Shown: positions 1-10,287 of the stretch, piece by piece
Layout of the letters: the number at the start of each line of letters is the position of its first letter
Numbering within the stretch: position 1 is the stretch's first letter
From: JACCXG01 sp963836735
GTDB taxonomy: Bacteria; Acidobacteriota; Vicinamibacteria; Vicinamibacterales; 2-12-FULL-66-21
Assembly: GCA_963836735.1 (NCBI GenBank)
Contig: CAWIKP010000031.1
Span: forward strand, 186,001 to 250,000
DNA: 64,000 nt
Reading direction: 5' to 3'
Program-made: the position numbers and the translations under genes
The notes under the pieces: model-generated
Database searches by the model: none
The model's input: the letters and a program-made list of their open reading frames with translations, nothing else
What the model was told of the DNA's origin: nothing

Positions 1-625
1 CGCTCGAGCCGCCGTCCCGTACTTCCCCGCTCCGGGTCACGGCGAACCGGCGCGTGCGCTCGATCGGCCTGACGATCCGCGCCGACACGGCCGGATCGAA
101 CCGCTGCTCGACCAGGCGCTGACGGAGCAGGTCGCTCAGCGCGTTGCGCGAGTCCGATCCCGAGACGTTGAACGAATCGGGCGAGTAGGAATCGAGCGTG
201 CCTTCGCGCATGTAGTCCTGCGGGATGACGAAGTAGCCCTTCAACCGCCGCGCGGCCAGCGCGGCATGGGCCTCGTCGCGGCTCGTGAACGGCCGGAACA
301 CGAAGTTGTCGGCCGCGACCACGCGATCGAGCGCCTGTCCCTGCCCCGCGGCCTCCAGCGCCTCACGCATCTCTTGCGGAATCTGCGAGTGCTTCCCCGC
401 GTTCAGGTCCCCGGACAGTCCCAGCACGCCGGGCTCGTCGACCACACCGTAGACGGCCGGGGCGCGGCTCTGCTTCTCCGCGTAGTAGGCAGGCACGGCC
501 ACCACGGCGCCATAGGCGGCCATGAACAGCGGCATTCCGAACGTCGCAATCAGGTACCCCGGACGCTTGACCGCGGCGAGGAACTCGAAGGTTGCGACCG
601 TCTTGATCTTCGCCCACGAGCTCAT
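1..625 (-). CDS. ABC-2 type transporter permease, partial (C-terminus beyond left edge)
   Basis: This is the membrane subunit of an ABC-2 exporter, working with the ATPase encoded just upstream. The readable 208 residues begin MSSWAKIKTVATFEFLAAVK, have one hydrophobic segment at about residues 24-48 (GYLIATFGMPLFMAAYGAVV), and then a long soluble region. This is the NatB/YhaP layout, with an extracytoplasmic domain between the first helix and the later helices. The ATG at 623-625 overlaps the TGA of the ATPase gene as ATGA, so the two are translationally coupled. The frame stays open to base 1 and the remaining helices lie outside the window. The substrate cannot be told; NatB relatives export sodium or lipids. 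Confidence 0.85.
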   Translation of the reverse strand, partial: MSSWAKIKTVATFEFLAAVKRPGYLIATFGMPLFMAAYGAVVAVPAYYAEKQSRAPAVYGVVDEPGVLGLSGDLNAGKHSQIPQEMREALEAAGQGQALDRVVAADNFVFRPFTSRDEAHAALAARRLKGYFVIPQDYMREGTLDSYSPDSFNVSGSDSRNALSDLLRQRLVEQRFDPAVSARIVRPIERTRRFAVTRSGEVRDGGSS

Positions 626-1527
626 GCCCGTCCCTCCTTCACGACCCTGACAAAGATGTCTTCCATCGGCGCCAGCAGCGGCTCGAAGCGGTCGAGCGAG
701 GCCCCGGCCGCAACCAGCGCTGCCAGAACTTCGTGCGGCGGCGTGCCGTCCGAGAGCAGAAGCCGCCAGCTGCCTTCTCCTTCGTCGGTAATCCGGGCGA
801 CCGCGGGCACCGCTGGCAGCGGCGCCCGCGCGTGAACCCGGATTTCCGGTAGCGAGTAGCGCCGCCGGACCTCGTCGACGCCGCCATAGACCATCAGTCG
901 TCCCTGGTTGATCAGCGCCACCCGATCGCACAGCTCTTCGACCTGGTTCATGTGATGCGTGGAGAGAATCGTCGTCCGGCCGTTCTTCCGCCGCTCGAGC
1001 AGCAGGTCCTGAACCATCTGCACGTTGACGGGGTCGAGGCCGGTCGTGGGCTCGTCGAGCACGCACACTTCCGGGTCGCTCAGCAGAATCGAGGCAATCT
1101 GGACCTTCTGCGACATCCCCTTGCTGAGCCGATCGACCTTCCACGTCGCAACGTGGGGCAATTCCACCTTTTCCAGCCAGGCCAGCGAACGGCGCTTCGC
1201 CTCGGCGCGGCTGAGCCCTTTCAGCGCGCCGAAATAGGTCATCACGTCGATGACCGGGAGCTTCGTGTAGAGACCCCGTTCTTCTGGCAGGTAGCCCAGG
1301 CGATCGAGGTGATCGCGGCGGCGCGGCTCGCCGAACACCATCACCCGGCCCTGGTCGGCGCGGATGATGTCCATGAGGATGCGGATCAGCGTGCTCTTCC
1401 CCGCACCGTTCGGACCGAGGAGACCGAAGATTTCGCCGCCGTTCACGTCGAACGACACGCCACGGAGCGCGACGGTCTGCCCATACGCCTTCTCGATGCC
1501 GTCGAAGATCACGACCGGAGTGGTCAT
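622..1527 (-). CDS. ABC transporter ATP-binding protein, ABC-2 exporter type
   Basis: This cytoplasmic ATPase of 301 residues powers the ABC-2 permease encoded directly downstream. Walker A is GPNGAGKST at about residue 38. A signature-like LSKGMSQKVQIASILLSDPE is followed by Walker B VCVLDEPTTGLDP and the H-loop STHHMNQVEEL. A C-terminal extension of about 80 residues (from about residue 225) is typical of NatA-type ATPases (DUF4162-like). The gene is intact. It starts at ATG 1525-1527 and its stop overlaps the permease start by four bases. The upstream gap carries a strong inverted repeat. Sodium export or lipid export are both possible. Confidence 0.93.
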   Translation of the reverse strand: MTTPVVIFDGIEKAYGQTVALRGVSFDVNGGEIFGLLGPNGAGKSTLIRILMDIIRADQGRVMVFGEPRRRDHLDRLGYLPEERGLYTKLPVIDVMTYFGALKGLSRAEAKRRSLAWLEKVELPHVATWKVDRLSKGMSQKVQIASILLSDPEVCVLDEPTTGLDPVNVQMVQDLLLERRKNGRTTILSTHHMNQVEELCDRVALINQGRLMVYGGVDEVRRRYSLPEIRVHARAPLPAVPAVARITDEGEGSWRLLLSDGTPPHEVLAALVAAGASLDRFEPLLAPMEDIFVRVVKEGRA

Positions 1528-1660
1528 TGCGCGCGGATTATACGTAATACCGGTTCAACATCGGGATTCGGGGCTCGGGGCTTCGGTCTGGAACTGCCAA
1601 GGGCCATCAACCTGCGGCTTCGAGAGCTGAGTGGCTGATCCGATCGGCCGTTAGATCAAC

Positions 1661-1727
1661 AAGAGGGCAAGGAGATCAGGAGTTTGTGGGCTTGGAAACA
1701 AAAGCCTCCTGATCTCCTTGCCCTCCT
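1661..1727. repeat. Inverted pair of degenerate octamer repeats (element A)
   Basis: The arm GAGGGCAAGGAGATCAGGAG (1663-1682) is repeated as a perfect 20-base reverse complement at 1706-1725, around a 23-base loop. Within the arm GGAG recurs every 8 bases. A single related arm occurs at 18827-18855. The element sits between the 3' end of the peptidase gene and the 5' end of the ABC operon, both on the minus strand. It could fold as a terminator-like hairpin but has no T-run. It belongs to the family of 7-8-mer elements seen throughout the window. Confidence 0.8.
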
Positions 1728-1778
1728 GTGATTACCTGCGTCGCGAATCAGCGAGTTGCCACTCAAAGCACCCACTGG

Positions 1779-4042
1779 TCAGCTCGCGGCGCCCTTGCCA
1801 ATCCGGTAGAGCAGAAGGGCTGCCCGCTTCGTCTGCGATGGCAGCGTCGAAAGATCCGCGGTCTCCTGTGGGGTGTGATCGCTGTTTCCCATCAGCCCGA
1901 TGCCGTCGATGATCATCCTGACGTGGGTAGCGGCGAAGGACACGTCGGCTGCGCCTGCGCGATCGGGGTTGACGGCGGTGACCGGACCGGCGCCGACGTC
2001 GCGGCTGGCCTGATCGTAGAGCGCGAGGAGGCGCTCGTTGCCCGGGTCGGGGCGAGCGGCGGGTAGCCTTCCTCGAACGTGATCGTGGACTCCGCCTGCG
2101 GCAGGGACGCCGCGACGATCTTCCGCATCCGCTCCTTCGCGCGTTCGAGCTGATCGGAAGAGAGCGTCCGCAAGTCTCCCATCACGACAGCTTGCGCGGC
2201 AACGACGTTCTCCTTGCCGGCCGCGGTCCCGCGGGCCAGCGCCGTATCGAGATCGACGGCCGTCCCGCCGAGCATGACGCCAGGGTTGAAGGTCAGATGC
2301 GGCTCACCTGCGAGCGTTTCGCGGAAGCTGCTCAGGATTCTGGCGGCCTCATAGATCGCCCCCGAGCCGATGTCCTCCCGAAAGATCTGGGACGAATGCG
2401 CCGGCTTCGCCTTGACCCGCAGCTGCCACCCGGTCGTTCCCCGCCGCGCGATGACCGCGGTCTTCGGATCGCCTGGCCCATCCTCGAAGCCAATCGCGAT
2501 GTCCGCGTTCCTCGCCGCTTCGACGAGCGCGGCCCTGGCGGTGGCGAGCGGTTCACCGGTCAGCTCCTCGTCGCCGGTCATCACCACCGTCACCCGCAGG
2601 CGGTCGAGCGCTTTCACTGCGTGGAGCGCCTTCAAGGCGTGGATCATGACGACGTCCCCGCCTTTCATGTCGATGATCCCCGGACCGCGTGCGGTGCGTT
2701 CGTCGATACGCTCGAATCGCTGGAACGGGCTGTCCGGCTCGAACACGGTATCGAGGTGGCCGATTAGCAGCACGCGCGGGCCGCTCCCCTGCCGGTCGGC
2801 CACGAGATGGCCGGCGCGGTTGAATGGCGCACCGTCGACCCAGCGGGTCGTGAAGCCCAGGGTGTCGAGCTCCCGGCGGAACTCGTCGCCCACCGCGCGC
2901 ACTCCGGCGAAGTTCATCGAGCCGCTGTTGATGTTGACCACGCGCTCGAGCAGCGCCAGCGCCTGCGGATTGGCGGCGTCCACGGCAGCCGCCAGCGCCT
3001 GTTCCTCGGGCGTCATGCGTCCTCCTTCTGCGGCGGGAGCCGCAGGTTTTGCGGGATTCGACGTCAACCCGGCGAGCCGCTGCACCGTGTCGAGGACCAG
3101 CTCCGTGGCTTCGACGTAGAAGGCGCGTGGAATCTTGTCGGCGGTGTCGGTCGGCTTGTGATAGTCGGCATGATCCTCGACGCCGAAATAGAGAAACGGC
3201 ACCTTCGCCGAATGGAACGGCCCGTGATCCGAGGAAAACGTCCAGTCTTCGACGCCCGGGACGCCGGGTCGATCGTGACCAAGGCGCACGTCGATCTTGC
3301 GGCCCTTCGCTGCCGCCTCGACGATCGGCTTCAACTGCGGGTAGGGAGCCGTGCCGGCCACATAGATCTCGTTCTTGTCGCCGCGGCCGACCATGTCCAT
3401 GTTGACCACCGCCGCCATTCGATCGGACGGCACCGGCGGGTGCTGGACGAAGTACTTCGCTCCCTGCAGGCCCTCTTCCTCGCCGTCGAAGGCCACGAAC
3501 AGGATCGAGATCCGGGCCGGCCGGGTACTGAACCACCGCGCGACCGCCAGCATCGCGGCAACGCCCGATGCGTTGTCATCCGCACCGTGATAAGTGGCGC
3601 CGTCCTTCACCCCGAGATGGTCGTAGTGGGCGCTCACTATCAGGTACCGGTCGGCCTCGACGGTTCCACGGATCGAGGCGAACAGGTTGGTCGCGTCGGG
3701 AAACTCCCGCGTGCTGCGGAACGAGAACTTCTGCTCGTAGCTCTTGTTCACCGGCTGGAGCTTCAGCTCCTTGAACTGTTCGAGGATGTAGGCCTGGGCG
3801 CGCTTGTTGCCGGGGCTTCCGGTGAGCCGGCCTTCCATGCCGGGTGCGGCCAGCGTGGCGAGATCTTTCAGCAGGCGGGTGGCATCGACGCGTGCCGCAG
3901 CCGGCGGCGCCTGGGCTGGCGCGACCGCCTGACGGTCGAGCGTCGTGTTGAGGTCGACCGGTCGCGCGCACGCGCCAGTGGCGGTGACGAGCGCGACGAG
4001 CGCGGCGCAGATTGCCCCGCGCAAATGCTGACCTGTAAGCAT
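1779..4042 (-). CDS. Two-domain secreted peptidase: M28 aminopeptidase plus M20 carboxypeptidase (one frameshift)
   Basis: The N-terminal half is an M28 zinc aminopeptidase: HYDHLG, GADDNASG, FDGEEEG, NMDMVGRG and SSDHGPF supply the usual metal ligands. After a linker the C-terminal half is an M20 glutamate-carboxypeptidase-like enzyme, with GHLDTVF, GPGIIDMKGG and TGDEELTG. A signal peptide is likely (AICAALVALVTATGACA). The last stretch (VTAVNPDR, GLMGNSDHTPQETADL) is in another frame; a single missing C near 2053 restores YPPLAPTPGNERLL. At the domain junction AAGGAGG sits 4 bases before an internal ATG at about 3016. This could therefore be two adjacent genes joined by an indel rather than a true fusion. 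Both halves act on peptides, probably outside the cytoplasm. Confidence 0.8.
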
Positions 4043-4172
4043 GAAGCGATTGTAAACCGCGGCCCGCAGGCCGCGGTTCGCAACCGCTGTCCTCCATGAA
4101 GTCGAAAACGACGGGCCGGGTGGAGGTAACCGGCCCGTTTCTCGTGACTATTAGATGGGTACCGTAACGCTA

Positions 4173-4730
4173 CTACTTACCGCAGCTTTCGCCCGTGGCC
4201 CGCACGGACGACACGCTCAGAGCGGGACCCGACTGACTGGACCCTGACGCTCCGGCACCCGCGCCGGGTGCGCCGGCTCCGCTCGAGCTCCCCGAGCTTT
4301 TGCCGCCGATCGTCCCTGTAACTTCGACACGCTGCCCGACGTACTTGTCGAGATTCTGATCATCCCCGCCGGTCAGCCGGTAGGTTGATCCCGTGCCGGA
4401 CGTGCCGGCAGTGCTTGGCGCACCGGCCGCTCCGGGCGCCCCGCCGGCCTTCGATCCTGCCGGCGACGCGCTGGCGAGGATGAAGCCCTTGGCCTGCGAG
4501 GAGGCCCCGGCACCTGGCGCGCCCGGCTGGGCCGCGGCACCGCCGCCTGAGCTGCTCGCCGCCTGCAGACACCCGGTCATCGTGACGGTCTTCGCCGAGT
4601 CGCTCTGCTGGGACGAGCTCGCGCTGGGCGTGCTCGGAGTCTGTGCTGGGGTAGCTGGCGGCTCCTGCGCGCCAACGCCTACCGCGAGTGCAGCGCTCAG
4701 CATCGTACCGAAGATGATTTGACGTTTCAT
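4173..4730 (-). CDS. Secreted small protein of unknown function, Gly/Ala/Ser-rich
   Basis: I do not recognise a named family with certainty. The 185-residue product starts MKRQIIFGTMLSAALAVGVG, a clear signal peptide, at the ATG at 4728-4730, with GGAGGG at 4735-4740 as ribosome site; a longer frame upstream is not needed. After a low-complexity linker come VTMTGCLQ, KGFILASA and YRLTGGDD, then LDKYVGQRVEVTGTI. That pattern recalls OB-fold-like secreted proteins common in Acidobacteria. A second linker and a C-terminal Cys follow. The two Cys residues could form a disulfide in the periplasm. The gene stands alone. Confidence 0.8.
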   Translation of the reverse strand: MKRQIIFGTMLSAALAVGVGAQEPPATPAQTPSTPSASSSQQSDSAKTVTMTGCLQAASSSGGGAAAQPGAPGAGASSQAKGFILASASPAGSKAGGAPGAAGAPSTAGTSGTGSTYRLTGGDDQNLDKYVGQRVEVTGTIGGKSSGSSSGAGAPGAGAGASGSSQSGPALSVSSVRATGESCGK

Positions 4731-5121
4731 GCAACCCTCCAGAGTTGTTTGCTTTGACAGGTACGGCGCCGAAGGGATGGCCGCGCCAGGGACTGCACCT
4801 TGGCGCTCTGTGACGGTGGGAGCTGACTCCGGCGCCGCACGAGAAGTTATAGGCACCGACCGTGCCGCGAAAATACGGCTGAGCGATTTCAGCCGTGTTG
4901 TGGAAGGTTTTCGCGAGATCGCGATCTTTCGCGGCGCTCGGCCATAATCCGAGAACCGTATCCAGTTGAGACGCGCGAGCGGCAGTACTTATACGATTTG
5001 TCGTTTGGATGAGGTGTGGCTGAAGCAGGGAGGGCGGAGAGCGAGAGAACGGAGGAGCGAGGAACGGAGCTTAACGAGAGGCCACGAATGGCAACGCGAA
5101 CCAACGAAGCTCAGGGGAGAC
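4731..5121. other. Gap of 391 bases without a convincing gene
   Basis: Only the ribosome site of the gene to the left is evident. A small hairpin lies at 4875-4896 (ACGGCTGA, six-base loop, TCAGCCGT), and the palindrome GATCGCGATC lies near 4917. No open frame here shows protein-like composition. The palindromes may be regulatory or part of a terminator. Confidence 0.5.
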
Positions 5122-5337
5122 TCACCGTCCGTAGGCCCCGTCAGCTCCCCGGGTCAGAAAGCCCGTGTCGACCAGGGCGTCCAGGACCCCCTGGCAGCGC
5201 GCATCGCCAAGCGACCAGATGCGGCACGCCTGCTCGAGCGTCAGTCGAAGTCCAGGCGCATGGGCATATCCCCCAAGAATGACATCGAGAACCGTATCCA
5301 CGTTCGCGTACTCACACGAGAACATCGTCATGATCAC
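5122..5337 (-). CDS. Small winged-helix-like protein, about 71 residues
   Basis: The product reads like a real small protein: an acidic N-terminus, then LRLTLEQACRIWSLGDARC followed by LVDTGFLTRGADGAYGR. The pattern of Leu-Thr-x-x-Gln-Ala, Arg-x-Trp-x-Leu, Cys and Val-Leu-x-x-Leu-Val-x-x-Gly-Phe-Leu recurs in short Acidobacterial proteins and suggests a compact helix-turn-helix. I infer a nucleic-acid or regulatory role only from that fold. The start is uncertain, with ATGs at 5337 and 5331. It lies divergent from the ATPase gene to its right. Confidence 0.6.
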   Translation of the reverse strand: MIMTMFSCEYANVDTVLDVILGGYAHAPGLRLTLEQACRIWSLGDARCQGVLDALVDTGFLTRGADGAYGR

Positions 5338-5461
5338 TGCCCCCCAACACAGGATCCGGATTTAGAGGCCCCAAGCAACGCCCGTGCCGGTGATCGGCTA
5401 AACCTCGAAGCCTCTTCAGCCGTCTGAGCACAGAAGCAATTTCAGAATGGGAGCGTTGAAA

Positions 5462-6201
5462 ATGGGTGTGTGGTTTCGGAAACGCGCGACCGCCGCAGCC
5501 AATAGAGGCGACGAGAGCCTGCCCATCATCCGGCTTCAGGGCGTATCGAAGACGTTCAGCGGTGAATCGGACGATGACACGGTCGCGCTCGACGAGGTGA
5601 CCGTGGACATCAATCGCGGGGAGTACGTCTCGGTGTCCGGGCCGTCAGGGTGCGGTAAATCGACGTTTCTCTCGATCCTCGCGCTCCTCGAAACGCCGAC
5701 AACAGGCCTGTACTGGTTGAACGGCCGCCGCACGGACCAGCTCACACCCGCCGAGCGGGCGCGCGTTCGCAGCCTGGACATCGGGCTGATCTTTCAGAGC
5801 TTCAACCTGATTGCGGACATGAGTGTGTACGAGAACGTGGAGTACCCGCTGACGCTGCGGGGAAAATCGGCGCAGGAACGCGCCGAGCGCGTGCACGCCG
5901 CCCTCGAACGGGTGGGAATGACCTCGCGCGCGAAGCAGCGGCCCGGTCAGCTGTCAGGCGGACACCAGCAGCTCGTCGCCATCGCCCGGGCCATCGCCGG
6001 CAAGCCGCCGATCCTGCTGGCCGACGAGCCCACCGGCAACCTGGACTCGAAGACCGGTGACGCGCTCATGGAGATGCTCTCGGAGCTGCACGCGGACGGG
6101 CGCCACCGTGTGCCTGGCGACCCACAATCCGCTCTACATCTGCGCGCGCCGAGCGGCACATCTATCTGTTCGACGGGAAGGTGATGGCGGAGCCGGTGTA
6201 G
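5462..6201 (+). CDS. MacB/LolD-type ABC transporter ATP-binding protein (two frameshifts)
   Basis: This ATPase belongs to the family that drives FtsX-like permeases in lipoprotein release or macrolide export. Walker A is GPSGCGKST, the Q-loop is IFQSFNLIADMSVYENVEYP, the signature is LSGGHQQLVAIARA, and Walker B is PPILLADEPTGNLDS. The first reading ends early. Removing one G near 6098 and one base near 6145 restores ATVCLATHNPLYICA and then ERHIYLFDGKVMAEPV. I start at ATG 5462 because GGGAG lies eight bases upstream; an ATG at 5447 lacks such a site. No permease gene is adjacent, so its partner must be encoded elsewhere. Confidence 0.85.
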
Positions 6202-6206
6202 TCGGA

Positions 6207-6268
6207 GCTACGGCTGCAGCTGCGCTGCCAGCTGAGAGCTGAGCGCTAGGAGCTGGAAGCTGGGAGCC
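6207..6268. repeat. Degenerate heptamer array (element B)
   Basis: Imperfect repeats of the type GGAGCTGGAAGCTGGGAGC fill the 70 bases between two convergent stop codons (6201 and 6271). The core unit is AGCTGGG or AGCTGGA. The region is partly self-complementary through AGCT and could act as a bidirectional terminator. It resembles one arm of the element at 8878-8985. Confidence 0.6.
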
Positions 6269-6270
6269 GC

Positions 6271-8706
6271 TTATCTCCCCTGCTGCCTCGCGATCCCCGC
6301 GCGGAGCGCCTGGAGCGTCGCCGGGGATCCGGCGAACAGCTCCTCGGGGTAGCGGGTCGCGTATTTCAGCATGTCCGCGTAGATGACGTCGCTCTGATAC
6401 AGGTTCAGGCCGAGGCCGGCGAGGTACTGCAGCCGCAGGTTGCGATCGCGATTGATGTTCGCGTCGGCCATCCACGGATCGAGATCCGGGCCGCTTGCCG
6501 GCATAGGTCGAGAACAGATCCGTCGCGGAGAACATGCCGATTTCCGACAGCGAGTGCGCGACCCGCGCGTACTCCGGGCTCTTGAGCGTCTGCTCGATCC
6601 GGTCGACGTCGATCTTGATCGGATCGGCCGTGCCCATCAGCACCAGGTCGTAGCCGGCCCCGTTCTGCGTGTTGCCCCACACCACACCATTCGGAAACGC
6701 TTCGAGGAAGGTGGCGATCTCGCTCTTCACCGCGGCCGGGATTGCTTTCGTACAGCTGCACGAACAGCGTCATGACCCCACCCGGATTGAGGTGTTCCTT
6801 CACCTCTTCGAAGAACTCGCGGGTGTAGAGCGGCGGCAGCGCCCTTGACCCACGGATCGAGCGGGTCCGACGTGACGGCGTCGAACTTCTCGTGGGTCGT
6901 CATCAGGAAGTGCCGGCCGTCGTCGAGCACCAGCCGGGTCTTCGGATTCTTGTAGACGTCGAAGTTGTGCGGCGCCGAAGTGCTGCGACGCCATCACCGG
7001 CACCAGCGGCTCGATCTCGGCGATCGTCACCTGCTCGAGCTTCGGCTCGATAGAGACCGCACCGGCGGTAACGCCCGCCCCGAAGCCAATCACGAGGACC
7101 CGCTTCGGATCCTTCGGAATGAGCGTCGTCATGTGGCCGAGCATGCGCTGCAGCCGCATGTCCTGCGGCTCGCTCGACGCCTGCACCTTGCCGGCGTTGT
7201 GGTAGTTGAGCACGCCGTTCGAGAGCCGCGTGACCGCGATCGACGCGTTCCAGCCTTCACGCATGTCGATCACGTCGGCCTGGCCGAGACGGCTGGCCGC
7301 GTAGCGCCCGTAAGCGACGAGGATCGCCGGGCACCGGCCCGACATTGCGCGCGAGCCATGCCGCGAGCATCGCCGCCGCAACGATCAGGATCGTGCCGCC
7401 GAGCCGCATGCGGCCCTTGTGCCGGCGCGGTGTCGGAGGCTTCGGAGGACGCCGCGTCGAGCGCGAGGAGCGACGACATGACCGACAGCACGATGAGCAG
7501 CTGCTGCGCCCGCTGGCTGCCGACCCACACCACCAGCAGCATGCTGGCGGTCAGCGACCCGATGATGGCGCCGACGGTATTTGCGGCGTAGACGCCGCCG
7601 ACCAGCTTGCGCCGGATCCTGCTTGCCGGTGGCGACCGACGCGAGCGCGAGCGGAAAGCTCGCACCCCAGAGGATGGCGCCCGGCAGCATCGCCCAGAGC
7701 GAGCGCACCAGATCGAGCTGGAACGTGAACCAGGGGCTGCTCGACGCCGAGGGATCGATCGGCCAGTACGGCAGCGACTGCGTGAGCATGTATGCCGCCC
7801 AGGCAATCGCGCCGGCGAGCAGCATCTGCACCCAGGCCAGCGCCAGCCGCGGACGCGCCATGTTGCGCGACAGCGCCGAGCCGACGCTGCTCCCGATGCC
7901 CAGGCCGAGCAGGAACACCGCGAGGATCAACGAGAACGTGTAGACGGTTCCGCCGTACAGGAGCGACAGGATGCGCGTCCAGATGACTTCCGCCGCGAGC
8001 GCGGTCATGCCGGAGATGCCGATCGTGACGTAAATCGCCGTCGAGCCCTTGCGGCTGCTCCGCCCCGGTCTGCTCCTCGACAACCGGTTCGTAGGGCGCT
8101 GTCCGCGCGATGAGCAGCGCCACGACCGCCACCAGCACGTTCAGGGCGACCGCCGCGAAGGTCGCAAACGCCATGTCGTGGACGCGCAGCAGATAGAAGC
8201 CGGCGGACAGGCTGCCGAGGACCGCACCGGCGATGTTGCCGCCGTAGAAGAACCCGAGCCACGACACCCCTTCCGGTGTCGTCTCGACCCACCGCGCCAT
8301 CGCGGGCAGGGTCGCGCCCATCAAGAGTGTGGGCGGCAGCAGGCAAATCGCTGCGGCCACGCCGCGCAGGAGGATGCCGATGATGCCGGTTCCGGCGATG
8401 GCGGTGTACAGGCCGGTCAGCAGCGGGCATGCCGAACAGGACGAGAATGCCGATCGCGCCGATGCCGAGCTCGAGGCAGGCGTAGACCTTCAGCGGGTGA
8501 TGAGCCGGGGAGATGCGCCGCGGCAGCAGGATGCTGCCGAGGCACATGCCGCCCATGAACGTCCCGAGCAGGACGCCCAGCGACACGGCCGACGAGCCGA
8601 TCGTCAGCTGCAGGAGCTGGAACCAGACGACTTCATAAATCAACGCCGCACAGCCGCTGCCGATGAACAGCAGCAGCAGTGCAGGCAGGTACCGGCGCGC
8701 GGTCAT
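6271..8706 (-). CDS. Membrane protein with spermidine-synthase-like methyltransferase-fold domain (about eight frameshifts)
   Basis: Read across about eight single extra bases (near 8430, 8055, 7617, 7330, 6975, 6838, 6738 and 6497), this is one protein of about 800 residues. The N-terminal half has repeated helices such as LLLLFIGSGCAALIYEVVWF and ICLLPPTLLMGATLPAMARW. These match the MFS-like half of fused MFS/spermidine synthase proteins. The C-terminal half has VLVIGFGAGVTAGAV, EIEPLVP, DDGRHFLMTT and YDLVLMGTA, the SpeE Rossmann pattern. Family proteins of this type seldom have proven polyamine activity. A final region (RNLRLQYLAGLGLNLYQSD) looks helical. No speD is nearby. It is convergent with the ATPase gene to its left. 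Confidence 0.82.
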
Positions 8707-9023
8707 GCGTACACCTTTGAAAACTTATAGGACGGCGGCTTCGGACCCCGCCAACGGTCGTGTGTCAGCCGGGGAACAGAGGGGCCAGGCTGGAAATCCG
8801 GATGGTAGCACGGGTCATCGGGGTTTCTACGACGCTCGACACCCGACTGTTACCCGGAAACATGGGGATTTCTTGGCGGCTCCAGCGCCCAGCTGCCAGT
8901 TCCGGCTCCCAGCTTTCAGCTCCCAATAGACGCACCTCCGAGCTGGTGAGCTACCACCAGAAGCTGGAAGCTGGAAGCTGCATCGTAAGTGGGCGGCGCC
9001 GCGGGCGGTATGATTCCCTTCAC
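8707..9023. other. Divergent intergenic region, 317 bases, with inverted heptamers (element C at 8878-8985)
   Basis: The gap separates the start of the spermidine-synthase-like gene (minus) from the metallophosphatase start (plus), so it should hold both promoters. I cannot assign boxes with confidence. From 8878 it holds CCCAGCTG and CCCAGCTTT type heptamers. After a short core containing CTGGTGAGCTACCACCAG (8943-8960), a perfect 6-bp stem, come inverse units GAAGCTGGAAGCTG to about 8982. This is the same arms-around-a-core design seen at 13157-13304. Confidence 0.6.
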
Positions 9024-10287
9024 ATGCCTTCACGCGACCAGGCGGCTGCGCCGCTCTACCGCGGACCACTGCGCCGCGGATTCACGTTTCTCCTCCCTGC
9101 CTGCGTCCTGGCACTCGTCGCCCTGGACACGACGAGCGTGGCGCCGCAGAGTTCGCCCGGGCCACGGATCGTCGCCGTCGGCGACATCCACGGCGCGGGG
9201 ACGGGGCTGGCCCAGATCCTCCAGGCCGCGGGCCTGATCGACGCCAAGCGGAAATGGAGCGGCGGGACGGCCCGCCTGGTCCAGACCGGCGACATCCTGG
9301 ATCGCGGCAACGAGGTTCGTGAGGCGATTGATTTGCTGATCCGCCTGGAGGGCGAGGCCCGGCGCGCGGGCGGGCGGGTCGACGTGCTGTTCGGAAATCA
9401 CGAAGGGATGAACGTGCTCCGTGATTACCGGGACGTGTTGCAGGGGTTCGAGCGGTTCGCGGACGCGCGATCCGAGGAACGGCAGCGGAAGGCGTTCGAG
9501 ACTCATTCAGCGATCGCCAAGCGTGCCGGGGCGACGCTCGATCGGGACGCGTGGATGAAAGCGCATCCGCGAGGATCGATCGAGTACGCCGATGCGTTCG
9601 GCCCCACGGGCACCTACGGCCGATGGATCCGCGCCCGCAAGCCGATTCTGCAGATTGGCGACACCATCTTCATGCACGCCGGGCTGAACCCCGAACGGAC
9701 CATCACGATCGACGAGATCAACCGCCAGGTGGAACAGGAGGTTCGCGGCTGGGACGACCTGGTGTCGACGCTCGAACGGGGCGAAGCTCGCAGCCCCGTT
9801 CTTCACGCTGCAGGAGATCGTGAACGCCGCCCAGGTCGAGATCGGCAGGATCGGCATCGCCCAGAAGACGAACGAGCCGCTTCCCGACTACGTGACCCAG
9901 GAGTTCGTCCGCAAGCTGCAGTTCCTGATGAACGTCGACAAGCTCGCGCTGGTCGAAGCCGATGGCCCGCTCTGGTATCGGGGCCTGGCGACGTTGCCCG
10001 ACGATCAGCAGCCGGCGATCGAGGCGATGTTGAAACGCTACGGCGCGCAGCGCATCGTGACCGGCCACACGCCGCAGCTGCCCCAGGGACGGATCCGATC
10101 CCGGTTCGGCGGGCTCGTGATCCTGATCGACACCGGGATGCTCGCCAGCTACTTCAAGGGCGGCCAGCCGTCGGCGCTCGAGATGCAGGACGGCCGCCTG
10201 ACCGCGATCTACACGTCCGGCCGCGAGCCGCTGGTGAGCGGGGCAGCGCCGGGCACGCCGGTGTGGGCCGCCGCGAAGGCCCACTGA
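9024..10287 (+). CDS. Secreted or membrane-anchored metallophosphatase (one frameshift)
   Basis: This is a calcineurin-like phosphoesterase of the Ser/Thr-phosphatase group. Metal ligands are in GDIHGAG, GDILDRGNE, FGNHEGMN, MHAGLNP and TGHTPQ. The N-terminus has a hydrophobic anchor or signal (FTFLLPACVLALVALDT), so the enzyme probably works outside the cytoplasm. The reading is broken at about 9790. Removing one C gives SPFFTLQEIVNAAQ and continues to the stop at 10285-10287. The ATG at 9024 is chosen because the upstream frame is repeat sequence. The 3' end overlaps the convergent prolyl oligopeptidase gene by about 80 bases. Confidence 0.87.
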
